A stretch of 64,000 nucleotides of DNA, taken from contig JAHDWK010000004.1 of the NCBI GenBank assembly GCA_023382655.1, positions 88,538-152,537 on the forward strand. Reading direction: 5' to 3'. The notes below the pieces were generated by a model. That model saw nothing but the letters and a program-made list of their open reading frames with translations. It made no database searches and was not told where the DNA came from. The DNA comes from Anaerolineae bacterium (GTDB lineage Bacteria; Chloroflexota; Anaerolineae; Promineifilales; Promineifilaceae). Positions 17,304 to 26,060 of this stretch are shown piece after piece (position 1 is the first letter of the stretch; each line of letters opens with the position of its first letter). Position numbers and translations under genes: made by a program.

Positions 17304-17954
17304 ATGAGTGATATCAATTTAGAGACATTAATTGCTTATTTGCAGGATGAACTGACGGCTGTAGACCGCGCTGTTGTGGAAACATATTTGCAAGAAAACC
17401 CACACGGCCGTGACCAATTGGCCGAAGCGCAACAATTACTCGACGGGCTGCGGGCTAATGCCGGTGGTCTGGCCGACCCCTCGCCTTCGCTGTTGAGCCG
17501 GGCGCAGGCCGCATTCCGGCAGCAAATGAAACGGGTAACGGAACGGCCGTCCCGTACCGCCGATCTGCAATTTGACAGTTGGGCACAACCCATGCCTCTG
17601 GGCGCGCGCGGAGTGGGGGGGGAGCTGCAAGAACGCCATCTCTTATTCCATGAAGGTGATCATGATCTTGATTTACAAGTAGTAAATGAGCCGACGGCTG
17701 ACGCTGTGACCATGCGCGGCCAACTCTTGGGCGGCGCGGACGCGCCAGAATTAGAAGGCATTGCTTTAAGCCTGCGGCGGTTGGCGACAGGGGAAGAACG
17801 GCGCGGGTTGACGGATGGTTACGGCCGTTTTGCCTTCTCCCAACTTGAAAAAGGAGATTACCTCTTGTCGGTTGCCCTGCAAAGTCACGATATGGTCATT
17901 CACCTGGACGCCCCCACCTGGGCGCACCCACTTCGACCGGATGACTGCCCCTGA
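17304..17954 (+). CDS. Anti-sigma-factor-like protein without zinc motif
   Basis: 216 residues. The N-terminal 60 residues (LETLIAYLQDELTAVDRAVV, YLQENPHGRDQLAEAQQLLD) look like the helical anti-sigma domain that clasps ECF factors, but there is no HxxxCxxC zinc motif and no membrane helix, so it would be cytosolic. A linker of about 50 residues leads to a C-terminal beta-rich domain (VTMRGQLLGGADAPELEGIALSLRR, LTDGYGRFAFSQLEKGDYLL), resembling a carboxypeptidase-regulatory-like/Ig-type fold. It overlaps the CHAT gene by 14 bp. The role as anti-sigma is inferred from the N-terminal pattern and position directly after a sigma gene. A plausible alternative is a substrate or adaptor of the CHAT protease. 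Confidence 0.65.
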   Translation: MSDINLETLIAYLQDELTAVDRAVVETYLQENPHGRDQLAEAQQLLDGLRANAGGLADPSPSLLSRAQAAFRQQMKRVTERPSRTADLQFDSWAQPMPLGARGVGGELQERHLLFHEGDHDLDLQVVNEPTADAVTMRGQLLGGADAPELEGIALSLRRLATGEERRGLTDGYGRFAFSQLEKGDYLLSVALQSHDMVIHLDAPTWAHPLRPDDCP

Positions 17955-20817
17955 CCCACTTTCCCTCCTCGCACTCGAAGACGAAGATCAGCAGCGAAGC
18001 TGGCTGCAACAAAACGCGCCCACCAGAGATGACGCCCTGATCGCCGCGCTGGAAGCAGAAGCGCAGCGGCGCTGGCAAAGCAATCCCCAGACCGCCTTCC
18101 CCGTCGCCCGTGTGGTGTCGCTGGCGGCCAACGAATGGGCCGACCAGGAAATTGCCGCCGCCGGGATGCACCTGGAAGCCAATGCCCACTGGTTCACCTC
18201 TGACCACCGCGCCGCCCTGGATGTGTATCAGGCGGCGGCCACTTTGTACCAATCGTTAGGGCGGGAACTGGCAGCGGCGCGGGTGGCGGTGGGGCAGCTA
18301 AACGCCATGATGTACCTGGGGCAGTATGATGCCGGTCTGCAACTGGCCGACCAGGCCAGCGCCATTTTCCAGGTATATAACGACCAGACCGCGCTGGCCA
18401 AGATGCAGCTAAACCGGGGCACCATGCTCTATCGCCTGGGTCGCTACCAGGAGGCGCTGGCTGCTTATGATGCCGCCCAAACCACCTTTGCCGCTCAGAA
18501 CGATACCTACCACGTCGCCATCACCCAGGTGAATGCCGCCAACATTCACATGACCCTGGATAACTTTGCCCAGGCGGAGCAACAATACCAACAGGCGCGG
18601 CCCGTCTTTGCCGCCGCCGCAATGGATAACCTGGTAGCTCTGGTAGATCACAATCTGGCAGAGCTATCTTTTTATCTGGGGGAATACCAGCGGGCGTTGC
18701 AGCAGTTCAACGCGGTGCGGCAACTGTTTATGGCCCAGGGCAGCCCGGTGGATGTGGCCTATGTAGACCTGTATCGTAGTGACATCTACCTGGCGTTGAA
18801 TTTGTGGACGGAGGCGTTGGCATTGGTGGTGGCTACACGGCCGTCCTTTGAGGCGGCCGAGATGGGCTGGGAGACGGGGCGGTTGTGGCTAAATGAGGCC
18901 GTGGCGCTGGCCCATCTGGCGGACGGCCGCACCCCTGACACCGCTTTATCCCAGGCCCGTACCATCTTTGAGCAGGAAGGCAACCAGCTTTGGCTGGCTT
19001 TCACCGATTTGTATGAAGCTGTTTTTGCCCGGCAGGTTGGCAACTTGGTATTGGCGGGGCAGAAGGCGGACACGGCCGTGTCCGCCTTTCGCCAGATTGG
19101 CTTATCCAGCCGCGCCGCGCAATCGCTGGTTGTGGCCGGGCAGGCCGCTCTGCAAGCCGGGCAATTAGCAGAAGCCGAAACTTTATTCAACCAGGCGTTA
19201 CAAGAGTTACAACCGTCCGGTTTACCGTCCATCTCCTATGCCTGTTATGATGGCCTGGGCCAGATTGCCCAGCAGCGCGGGCAGGCCGACGCCGCCCGCG
19301 CCCATTATCGCACCGCCATCGCGGCCATTGAACGGATGCAGGCGGCCATTGGCGCGGAAGATTACAAAATCGCCTTCCTCAGCGACAAGCTGCGGGTGTA
19401 TGAAGCCCACATCTTGCTTTGTCTAGCGGCAGGTGGCGAGGAGGACATCAACGAAGCGTTTGCGACGGTGGAGCAGGCGAAGTCGCGGGCGCTGCTGGAC
19501 TTGTTGGAGCAGGAAGTGAGCCGGGCGACGGCCGTTGGTGCGGACGCCACGTTGCTGACCGAGTTGGAGCGGCTCAAGCGGGAGTTGAACTGGTATTACA
19601 ACCGATTGCATGGCGGGCAGACGGACAGCAACGAGCGGTCGGTACAGCAGATGCAGCGGTTGACAACGGCCGTGACCGAACGCGAACAGGCCATCCAACA
19701 ACTGCTCAACCGCTGGCGGCGAGACAGCGCCGCCCTGCCCAGTTACCCCATCTGGACGATCTCGCTGCCGCACATTCGGGGTAAGCTGCCGCCGGGAGCG
19801 ATGGTGCTGGAATTTTATACCACGCAAACGGACATCCTGGCCTTTGGCATTTCCCTGGAGACGGTGTGGAGCCAGCGCATTCATCTGTCCGTCGCTGAGC
19901 TGGCGGAGGCGTTGGGGCAGTTGCGCTTTCAGATGAATAAATTTAGCTATGGGTCCGATTATCACGGCCGTTATGCTGCTGCCCTGCAACAAAGCGCCGA
20001 CGATTCCCTGCACCAGTTGTACCAGCTTGTGTTAGCGCCCATTGCCTCTTTGCTCACCGCCGATGAGTTGATTATTATCCCCCATGGACTGCTGCACTAT
20101 GTTCCTTTTCATGCGTTGCATGACGGCCGTGACCATCTGCTTGATCATAAAACCATTTCCTATGCCCCCAGCGCCACCGTGCTGCACCACATGATCACCC
20201 AGGACGATGGCGATTACCCCACCACCCCGCTAATCATGGGGCTGGATGATGAAACCATCCCCTTTGCCCAACAGGAGGCAGAATCCATTGCCGGGTTGTT
20301 CCCGGAAGCGCATGTTTATCTGGGCGAGCAGGCCACTATTAGCAATATGACCGCCCATTTGCCCGATGCCGGACTGCTGCACCTGTCTACCCATGCCACC
20401 TTCCGCGCTGACAATCCCCTGTTTTCCGCCCTCAAACTGGCCGACGGCTGGTTAAGCGTCAATGACTTCTATCACATGGCCGACATGCCGCCGCTGGTGA
20501 CGCTGAGTGCCTGTGAAACCGGCCGCTACCAGGTGGCTGTCGGTGATGAATTGATGGGCTTGAGCCGGGGGTTGTTTGCCGCCGGGGCGCGCACCGTTGT
20601 TGTCAGTTTGTGGATGGTGGAAGATGAAACCACCGCCCGCCTTATGCAGTTGTTTTATGCCGGTTTAAGGAGAGGAGAGCCGGTTCATGTGGCCTTGCGT
20701 CAGGCGCAGCTTTTCATACGGAACGAAAGCTCCCACCCGTATTATTGGTCACCATTCATTGTGATTGGTGATGTACGGAACCCTGTATCGCAAAAGAGTG
20801 TATTGGTAGAGGGGTAG
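17941..20817 (+). CDS. TPR-CHAT caspase-like protease
   Basis: About 958 residues from ATG 17941; longer in-frame extensions would run deep into the preceding gene. Residues about 50-480 consist of TPR repeats (e.g. YLGQYDAGLQLADQASAIFQ, YRLGRYQEALAAYDAAQTTF). A coiled-coil-like stretch follows (about 510-590). The C-terminal CHAT domain (about 650-958) holds the clan CD dyad: His818 in LHLSTHATFR and Cys858 in TLSACETGR. CHAT proteases cleave partner proteins after sensing through the TPR region; in type III-E CRISPR a TPR-CHAT protein cleaves a sigma-inhibiting partner. Here the two upstream genes are a sigma factor and a putative anti-sigma, so similar proteolytic release is attractive but inferred. 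The subtilase gene follows after 17 bp. Confidence 0.9.
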   Translation: MTAPDPLSLLALEDEDQQRSWLQQNAPTRDDALIAALEAEAQRRWQSNPQTAFPVARVVSLAANEWADQEIAAAGMHLEANAHWFTSDHRAALDVYQAAATLYQSLGRELAAARVAVGQLNAMMYLGQYDAGLQLADQASAIFQVYNDQTALAKMQLNRGTMLYRLGRYQEALAAYDAAQTTFAAQNDTYHVAITQVNAANIHMTLDNFAQAEQQYQQARPVFAAAAMDNLVALVDHNLAELSFYLGEYQRALQQFNAVRQLFMAQGSPVDVAYVDLYRSDIYLALNLWTEALALVVATRPSFEAAEMGWETGRLWLNEAVALAHLADGRTPDTALSQARTIFEQEGNQLWLAFTDLYEAVFARQVGNLVLAGQKADTAVSAFRQIGLSSRAAQSLVVAGQAALQAGQLAEAETLFNQALQELQPSGLPSISYACYDGLGQIAQQRGQADAARAHYRTAIAAIERMQAAIGAEDYKIAFLSDKLRVYEAHILLCLAAGGEEDINEAFATVEQAKSRALLDLLEQEVSRATAVGADATLLTELERLKRELNWYYNRLHGGQTDSNERSVQQMQRLTTAVTEREQAIQQLLNRWRRDSAALPSYPIWTISLPHIRGKLPPGAMVLEFYTTQTDILAFGISLETVWSQRIHLSVAELAEALGQLRFQMNKFSYGSDYHGRYAAALQQSADDSLHQLYQLVLAPIASLLTADELIIIPHGLLHYVPFHALHDGRDHLLDHKTISYAPSATVLHHMITQDDGDYPTTPLIMGLDDETIPFAQQEAESIAGLFPEAHVYLGEQATISNMTAHLPDAGLLHLSTHATFRADNPLFSALKLADGWLSVNDFYHMADMPPLVTLSACETGRYQVAVGDELMGLSRGLFAAGARTVVVSLWMVEDETTARLMQLFYAGLRRGEPVHVALRQAQLFIRNESSHPYYWSPFIVIGDVRNPVSQKSVLVEG

Positions 20818-20834
20818 CAAGGAGACAAGTCATC

Positions 20835-22964
20835 ATGTTTTATCCATTTCATTGGTTTCAAAGAGGAGTACGCATCGTGTGTTTGGTTTTGTTGGCCTGT
20901 TTGTTGACGGCCGTGTTGGCCGGCCGGGCCAGGGCCGATGCGCCGGTAGCGGTGGTGGTGGCCACGGCCGTGATCACCGACATCCACACCCTGGCGGCCG
21001 ATTACGGGGCAACGGTCAGCCAGACCATCCCCACCTTGGGGTTGGCGCGGCTGGTGGGCAGTGACCCGAATTTGCTCAGTTTGTTGGCGGCGGATGGGCG
21101 GGTAACGGCCGTGTACCCCGACCACATCATTGAAGGGCAGCCACGTTTCATTGGTGCGGTTGGTAATGAATTGGATGCGCAATTGTGGAATGGGCAGTCA
21201 CCGGGGGCGCTGTATACCAATCAATGGGCCGTATCCAACCTGCGACTGGCGCAGGCGCACAACATCTCTCAGGGGCAGGGCATTATCGTCGCGGTGTTGG
21301 ATACGGGGGTGGATATGGGCCATCCATTGCTGGCCGGTCATCTCATACCTGGTTACGATTTTGTAGATAACGACGACAATCCCGCCGAGACACGCGATGG
21401 CCTGGATCAAGATGGTGATGGTCTGGTAGACGAGGGGGCGGGGCACGGCACACACATCGCCGGCATCATCAACCTGGTCGCGCCCCAGGCTACCATCATG
21501 CCCCTGCGCATCTTAAATGATGACGGGCAGGGCAGCTATTTTGCCGCCGCCGCCGCCATTGTTTACGCCGCCGACAACGGCGCGCACGTCATTAACCTCA
21601 GCGGCAGTGGGCCGGAGGATGTGCCCTTTCTGGCCCAGGCGGTGGCCTATGCCCAGGCGCATGACGTAGTGGTGGTGGCCGCCGGGGGCGTCAATGCGCT
21701 GGGTTATCCGGCGGCTTACCCCGCCGTCCTCTCCGTTGGTGCGGCCGATGCGCAGGATTATCCCACCGACTTTTCCAACTTTGGGGCAATGGTGCATACC
21801 GTTTATGCACCGGGCCAGGCAATTTTTTCCGGGTATACCGACAGTGCTTATGCCTGGTGGACGGGCAATTCAATGGCCGCGCCGTTTGTGGCGGGTACGG
21901 CCGCTCTGATGCGGGTGAGCGCCAATTGTCAGGCGGATTGTGTGCATGACACGGTTTTGTCTGCGGCGCATCCGGTGGTGGTTGGCCCGAATACGCAGGT
22001 ACGTTACGGCCGTGTGGATGCCTATGACGCCGTCGCTGCGGCCCTCAACCAGTCCCAGCCTGATCTGGTAGTGCAATTAAAAGATGGCAATTCTCAGGCT
22101 GATCCGCTGCAAATAAAGCCGCACATCAACATCATCAACAACGGCAACTCTGTGCCCCTGTCGGCGTTGACGCTGCGCTATTGGTACACTGTAGACGGCA
22201 ACGTGGGCCAGCAATTGAATTGTGATTATGCGGCCATTTCTTGCGCCAATCTCACCGGCGCTTTTGGCACGACCACGAGCGTACCGGGTGCGGATGCTTA
22301 TGTGGAACTGCACTTCACGGCCGCAGCCGGTACGCTGCTCGGTGGGCGGCAAACCGGCCCCATCCAACTGCGCGTGAATAAAACAAACTGGACAGCCTAC
22401 AACGAGGCGAATGATTATTCGCGTAATGGCCTGACCGCGTTCACTCATGCACCCCATGTGACGTTATATCTGAACGGCCAATTGGTGTGGGGTGTGGAGC
22501 CGTTGAATGCACCGTCGGTAGCCAGCGGACTGCGAGTGCAATACCGCGCCGCCGATACCAACCCGACCAACCTGGAAATGAAGCCATTTTTGCAGGTGGT
22601 GAATGGCGGCAGCACGGCCGTACCCCTTGCCGACCTGACCGTGCGCTATTGGTTTACGGATGTGGACACGGCCGTGTCCCAATTCAACTGTGATTGGGCG
22701 GCGATTGGTTGCCAGCAGGTGACGGGCGTTTGGGAGAGTGGGGACGGCCGTCACTATCTAGAAATACGTTTCGCCAACAGTGCGCCCGTGCTGGTGGCCG
22801 GCGGGCAAACGGGCGAAATCCAACTCCGCCTGCACCACACCAACTGGTCAGCCTACAACGAAAGCGACGACCACTCCTTTGCTCCTGCCCTTGCCACGCT
22901 TACCGACTGGCAAAACGTGACGCTTTACCACAATGGGCAACTGGTGTGGGGCGTAGAGCCGTAA
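20835..22964 (+). CDS. Secreted subtilisin-like protease (S8) with two CBM3 modules
   Basis: 709 residues. A signal peptide or anchor lies at about 12-36. An inhibitor-I9-like segment is followed by the S8 catalytic domain with Asp156 (VAVLDTGVD), His204 (GHGTHIAG) and Ser346 (GNSMAAPFVAG). The usual oxyanion-hole asparagine context AAGN reads AAGGVN, so the oxyanion residue is displaced or replaced. After residue about 410 come two tandem CBM3-like modules of about 150 residues each, each ending LVWGVEP. CBM3 usually binds cellulose, an unexpected partner for a protease. An insertion rich in Asp (DNDDNPAETRDGLDQDGDGL) may bind calcium. It is the last gene of the sigma/anti-sigma/CHAT cassette, 17 bp after the CHAT gene. 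Confidence 0.9.
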   Translation: MFYPFHWFQRGVRIVCLVLLACLLTAVLAGRARADAPVAVVVATAVITDIHTLAADYGATVSQTIPTLGLARLVGSDPNLLSLLAADGRVTAVYPDHIIEGQPRFIGAVGNELDAQLWNGQSPGALYTNQWAVSNLRLAQAHNISQGQGIIVAVLDTGVDMGHPLLAGHLIPGYDFVDNDDNPAETRDGLDQDGDGLVDEGAGHGTHIAGIINLVAPQATIMPLRILNDDGQGSYFAAAAAIVYAADNGAHVINLSGSGPEDVPFLAQAVAYAQAHDVVVVAAGGVNALGYPAAYPAVLSVGAADAQDYPTDFSNFGAMVHTVYAPGQAIFSGYTDSAYAWWTGNSMAAPFVAGTAALMRVSANCQADCVHDTVLSAAHPVVVGPNTQVRYGRVDAYDAVAAALNQSQPDLVVQLKDGNSQADPLQIKPHINIINNGNSVPLSALTLRYWYTVDGNVGQQLNCDYAAISCANLTGAFGTTTSVPGADAYVELHFTAAAGTLLGGRQTGPIQLRVNKTNWTAYNEANDYSRNGLTAFTHAPHVTLYLNGQLVWGVEPLNAPSVASGLRVQYRAADTNPTNLEMKPFLQVVNGGSTAVPLADLTVRYWFTDVDTAVSQFNCDWAAIGCQQVTGVWESGDGRHYLEIRFANSAPVLVAGGQTGEIQLRLHHTNWSAYNESDDHSFAPALATLTDWQNVTLYHNGQLVWGVEP

Positions 22965-23307
22965 CATCTGATTCGTCATGCCAGACATCCGATTTTTTGA
23001 AAAATCGGATGTCTCGTAGTCTGGGAATCCTTCGATAAAAAGGCGGTAACGGATGATGTGAGCGGCCGTACCTATCCAACTAACCACGTTGGCGGATCAT
23101 TGTTTATTGCACCACAAACGGGATACGGCCGTGTGATTGGTTGGTGGGAGGGCACGGCCGTATAATTCCAGGATTCGCGTTAAGCAAAATAAGTGTGGCT
23201 CGGTGGTGACAGCATCTCTATCGGGCTGAGAGGCGGCCACACCAACCAGTGAAGACCACGGCGGGGCAGAGGGACTCAAAGAGCTTATTGTCCAGGAGGG
23301 CATAAAG
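22965..23307. other. Intergenic region with dispersed hairpin and palindrome copies
   Basis: 343 bp without a gene. It contains the hairpin at 22983-23014, ACGGCCGT copies at about 23125 and 23155, and a stretch (about 23190-23245) that can pair GTGTGGC with GCCACAC. No riboswitch was recognised. AGGAGG just before 23308 is the ribosome-binding site of the next gene. Confidence 0.7.
22983..23014. repeat. Dispersed hairpin element, copy 2 (AGACATCCGATTTTT stem)
   Basis: A perfect 15-bp stem with a 2-nt loop directly after the subtilase gene. It shares the first 13 stem bases with the copy at 13137-13169, while the stem tip differs in a compensated way (CT/AG versus TT/AA), so pairing is conserved rather than sequence alone. 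Confidence 0.85.
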
Positions 23308-23811
23308 ATGAAAAAGCCAAGTATTAGTTATTTTATCGTCATCCTTCTCACGATGCTTGGCGTACTTTCTTTATGCTCTCTTCTCTTCCTTTGGATAACA
23401 AGTGATAGTTTTTTCTTAAGAATGACTGATCGATCCAGTGCTATGAGCGTAGGAGAGGCTTTTGCCTTAGCGTTAAGGGATAATCGGGAAATAAAGGTCT
23501 TAGTAGCACCTTATCTATGGCCCACCCTCGACGAGTGGATGGAAAAACATGAGGTTTTTGAGTGTCCCCGACCCCTATTTTCGATTACGGATCCAACCAC
23601 TGCTGGTGTAGGAAGTAATATCGGGTTAAACAAGATGAGCTACAATTACGCGATTGATTACTATTGCCCAGAGCTTGAATCTACCTACTTTTTTGAAATA
23701 AGAGATATTGTCCTGGAAAAGATAAACGAAGAGTGGCAAGTAACCGGGTGGGGAGAGATTTGTGAAATAGGACCAGATGAAAGCGATTGTACAGATCCGC
23801 TAAACCCGTAA
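23308..23811 (+). CDS. Small membrane-anchored protein of unknown function
   Basis: 167 residues. One N-terminal transmembrane helix or uncleaved signal (SYFIVILLTMLGVLSLCSLL) is followed by an extracytoplasmic domain with four cysteines in its C-terminal half (ECPRP, YYCPE, EICEIG, DCTD). I do not recognise the family. The start ATG follows a strong AGGAGG. Base composition is clearly more AT-rich than the neighbours and the gene lacks ACGGCCGT, suggesting recent acquisition. It sits at the left end of the accessory patch that includes the Rpn-type nuclease. Confidence 0.7.
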   Translation: MKKPSISYFIVILLTMLGVLSLCSLLFLWITSDSFFLRMTDRSSAMSVGEAFALALRDNREIKVLVAPYLWPTLDEWMEKHEVFECPRPLFSITDPTTAGVGSNIGLNKMSYNYAIDYYCPELESTYFFEIRDIVLEKINEEWQVTGWGEICEIGPDESDCTDPLNP

Positions 23812-23948
23812 TGAACCTCTACTGCCTATAACCTGGAGGATTATCAATGTCCTTGCCGATTCTAACTAACCTTTGGTGCTAGTTGAAAAAAGGCATCATC
23901 AGATTTGGGGTGGTCTTTCCCGGTCGCTGTGGCCGGTGTCACCACCGC

Positions 23949-24102
23949 GCCACATTCGTTTGCCGGTCACCGGTCCGTTTTCGGCCGTTCGCTGCTTTGC
24001 TTCTGCGTGGCATTGTTTGCTGGCGTACCCCAACGGCCGTGAACTGTGTGGGGTTCAGCACGGCCGTACCCCGCAAATGTGGTGTGAGAGGAGAATGGGG
24101 GG
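23949..24102 (+). repeat. Direct repeat flanking the Rpn gene, left copy
   Basis: About 150 bp starting GCCACATTCG, containing GGCATTGTTTGCTGGCGTACC and GTGTGGGGTTCAGCACGGCC, and ending GAGAGGAGAATGGGG. It matches 25240-25394 on the other side of the Rpn gene in the same order and orientation, roughly three-quarters identical by eye. Confidence 0.8.
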
Positions 24103-24136
24103 AGTACGCCCGTGGTTTTTGGGTGATGGGGTGGGG

Positions 24137-24211
24137 TACGGCCGTGAAATGTGTGGGATTCAGCACGGCCGTACACAACAAATGGGGCGCGAGAGGAGAA
24201 AGGGGTGGTAC
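24137..24211 (+). repeat. Partial tandem copy of the Rpn-flanking repeat
   Basis: Repeats the second half of the left copy (ACGGCCGTGAAATGTGTGGG, then GCGCGAGAGGAG) and is closer to the right copy at 25320-25394 than to the adjacent left copy. Confidence 0.75.
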
Positions 24212-24226
24212 CGTGTTTTTGGGGTG

Positions 24227-25216
24227 ATGGGGTGGGGGTACGGCCGTAGAATTCCCCTATACACGTTGAGCAAGGCAGAGGCGGCGCGGCGGGGACGCCG
24301 GCCGCAGCAATCAGTGGAAGACCACGTCAGAGCAGGGCACAACTACCTGGAAGAGTACCTGCCCGCCGACCTGCTGGCGCTGCTCGACCTGGACACCCTC
24401 CTATTGCAGGACGGTTCATTCATTGACGAAGCCTTACGGGAGCAGCAGTCAGATTTGCTTTACCAGACCCGGCTCAAGGGCGACGGCCGTCTCCTTTACC
24501 TCTACTTCCTCTTTGAACACAAGAGCCAGCCGGAACTGTTAATCGCCTTGCAATTGCTGGGCTACCTGCTGGCTATCTGGCAAGAACGGGTGAAGCAGAA
24601 ACAGCCGTTAGCGCCCATCATTCCCCTGGTGGTGTATCACGGCGAAAAGGTATGGCACGTGCCCACCGACTTTTTCAGTTTGTTGGGTGCACCAGAGGGG
24701 TTACGGCCGTATTTGCTCGACTTCCACTACCAACTCAGCGACTTTTCCCATCTATCCAGCGAAGAAATCAAGGGAGAAATCTGGCTGCGGGTTTGTCTGA
24801 GCGTGCTGCGCGCCATCTTTCATCCCGGTCTACGGCACGAACTACAGCCGCTCATCGAACTGGCCTTTGAACTGTGGGAGAAAGAGACAGGCGTTGAATA
24901 CATCCGCACCATACTGTATTATCTGACCAGGGCCACCGGACGGGTGAGCCGTGAGAACCTGGAACAGGCATTGCTGGCGCAGGGTGCGCCAGGAGAGAAA
25001 CTGATGGGAACGATTGCTGAAGAGTACATCCAACAAGGGCTGCAACAAGGTTTGCAACAAGGGTTGCAACAAGGGCAGGAGCAAGGAAGGCTGGAAGCAA
25101 CACGCGCCATTGCCCGCCAGCTACTAAAGCTGCATGACGTGATGACGGTCAGCGAAATCACCGGTCTGACAGTAGCCGAAGTGGAAGCGTTGCGGAAAGT
25201 GGACAATCGGAATTAG
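24227..25216 (+). CDS. Rpn-type recombination-promoting nuclease / PD-(D/E)XK transposase-like
   Basis: About 329 residues from ATG 24227. An open frame extends to 23873, but that part is the repeat region and is unlikely to be genuine protein. Recognised parts are YLEEYLPADLLALLDLDTLL, the nuclease-core stretch SFIDEALREQQSDLLYQTRL, LLYLYFLFEHKSQPELLIAL, and IIPLVVYHGEKVW. These match the Rpn/transposase_31 family of PD-(D/E)XK nucleases. The usual N-terminal HDxxFK segment is absent or degenerate (SVEDHVRAGHN), so the 5' end may have been lost to the repeat insertion. The C-terminus has the typical QQGLQQGLQQG coiled repeats. Rpn proteins promote RecA-independent recombination. Direct repeats flank the gene. 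Confidence 0.8.
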   Translation: MGWGYGRRIPLYTLSKAEAARRGRRPQQSVEDHVRAGHNYLEEYLPADLLALLDLDTLLLQDGSFIDEALREQQSDLLYQTRLKGDGRLLYLYFLFEHKSQPELLIALQLLGYLLAIWQERVKQKQPLAPIIPLVVYHGEKVWHVPTDFFSLLGAPEGLRPYLLDFHYQLSDFSHLSSEEIKGEIWLRVCLSVLRAIFHPGLRHELQPLIELAFELWEKETGVEYIRTILYYLTRATGRVSRENLEQALLAQGAPGEKLMGTIAEEYIQQGLQQGLQQGLQQGQEQGRLEATRAIARQLLKLHDVMTVSEITGLTVAEVEALRKVDNRN

Positions 25217-25239
25217 GGTTTACGGCCGTAAACCTCCAT

Positions 25240-25394
25240 GCCACATTGTTTGCTTGCCACTAGATCGTTTACGGCCGTTCGCGTCCTGGCTTCTAGCATG
25301 GCATTGTTATTCGGTGTACCTCTACGGCCGTGAAATGTGTGGGATTTAGTACGGCCGTACACAGCAAATGTGGCGCGAGAGGAGAATGGGGTGG
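25240..25394 (+). repeat. Direct repeat flanking the Rpn gene, right copy
   Basis: Starts GCCACATTGTTTGCTTGCCA, contains GGCATTGTTATTCGGTGTACC and GAAATGTGTGGGATTTAGTA, and ends GAGAGGAGAATGGGG. It is collinear with 23949-24102. Three ACGGCCGT copies lie inside it. The remainder of the gap to the next gene (25395-25487) holds one further copy at about 25438 and nothing else recognised. Confidence 0.8.
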
Positions 25395-25487
25395 CACGGG
25401 CCGTGCACCCATCGCTCATTACCTCATCCCCAACGGTACGGCCGTTACCCAAAATCTGCTTCTGACGCCAACCGTTAGTTGGGCCGG

Positions 25488-26060
25488 CTACGCCGCGCTC
25501 AATGCCCGTTCCAGCAAATCAGTAACCCTGAGCGTGGCTGCCCACTGGCGTAAATACGCCACATCCAATTCCCCGGCACGGGTTTTGAGGATGCCCAAAA
25601 TATCGCGCCACTGGCGGTCTGAAACCTCGCCGCCCAGCCGATACCATTCCAGTTTGGCCAGAATCGTATCTTCTGGGCTGGCAAATTTTGCGCTGACTTC
25701 TGTACCAAAATTGAACGTTTGCCTTTGGGCGCGCGCCAGTTGGGATTGTAGAAACGGGCGCGGACGTGGAATAAAAACATCTACCTTGAACATCGTTTCG
25801 TGGTGGATGATGTTAAAACTGGAATGGCGCTGAATAGATTCGGCGATCATCGCGCTGTCCACATAGAATTCGTCCTGTAACGCTTCCACGAAGGGCTGGA
25901 GGTGTTCAAGCCGCATTTCGGCCACAATATCGGAATCTTGGGTGGTGCGCACCATGCCATAAAGTGTGCTGGCGAGGGAACCACCAATTACATAAGGAAT
26001 CCCCAGTTTTTCAAAAACGCCTGTCACCTTGAGAGTCACTTCTACCGGTTCATTTTGCAT
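25488..26060 (-). CDS. Nucleotidyltransferase-fold protein of a conserved two-gene cassette
   Basis: 190 residues with the minimal nucleotidyltransferase signature: YVIGGSLASTLYG (GGS helix), then TTQDSDIVAEM, giving the D-x-D metal pair. This resembles DUF6036/AbiEii-like nucleotidyltransferases. The C-terminal part has EDTILAKLEWYRLGGEVSDRQW, typical of these stand-alone proteins. Similar proteins commonly sit next to a small helical protein like the one encoded here, overlapping by 11 bp. A toxin-antitoxin or RNA-modifying role is possible but not shown by the sequence. No ACGGCCGT lies within either gene. Confidence 0.75.
   Translation of the reverse strand: MQNEPVEVTLKVTGVFEKLGIPYVIGGSLASTLYGMVRTTQDSDIVAEMRLEHLQPFVEALQDEFYVDSAMIAESIQRHSSFNIIHHETMFKVDVFIPRPRPFLQSQLARAQRQTFNFGTEVSAKFASPEDTILAKLEWYRLGGEVSDRQWRDILGILKTRAGELDVAYLRQWAATLRVTDLLERALSAA

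Noticed and set aside
17815..17940. N-terminal extension of the CHAT protein
   Set aside because: It would overlap the anti-sigma-like gene by 140 bp with unlikely composition; ATG 17941 gives a normal coupled overlap.
23190..23245. Possible TPP riboswitch (contains GGCTGAGAGG and a GTGTGGC/GCCACAC stem)
   Set aside because: The other invariant TPP-box parts (ACCTGATC-type segment, AATGCC-type region) are missing and the downstream gene is unrelated to thiamine.
23873..24226. N-terminal extension of the Rpn protein
   Set aside because: The extra 118 codons translate repeat DNA with internal duplication and do not resemble the family; the start at 24227 is more credible.
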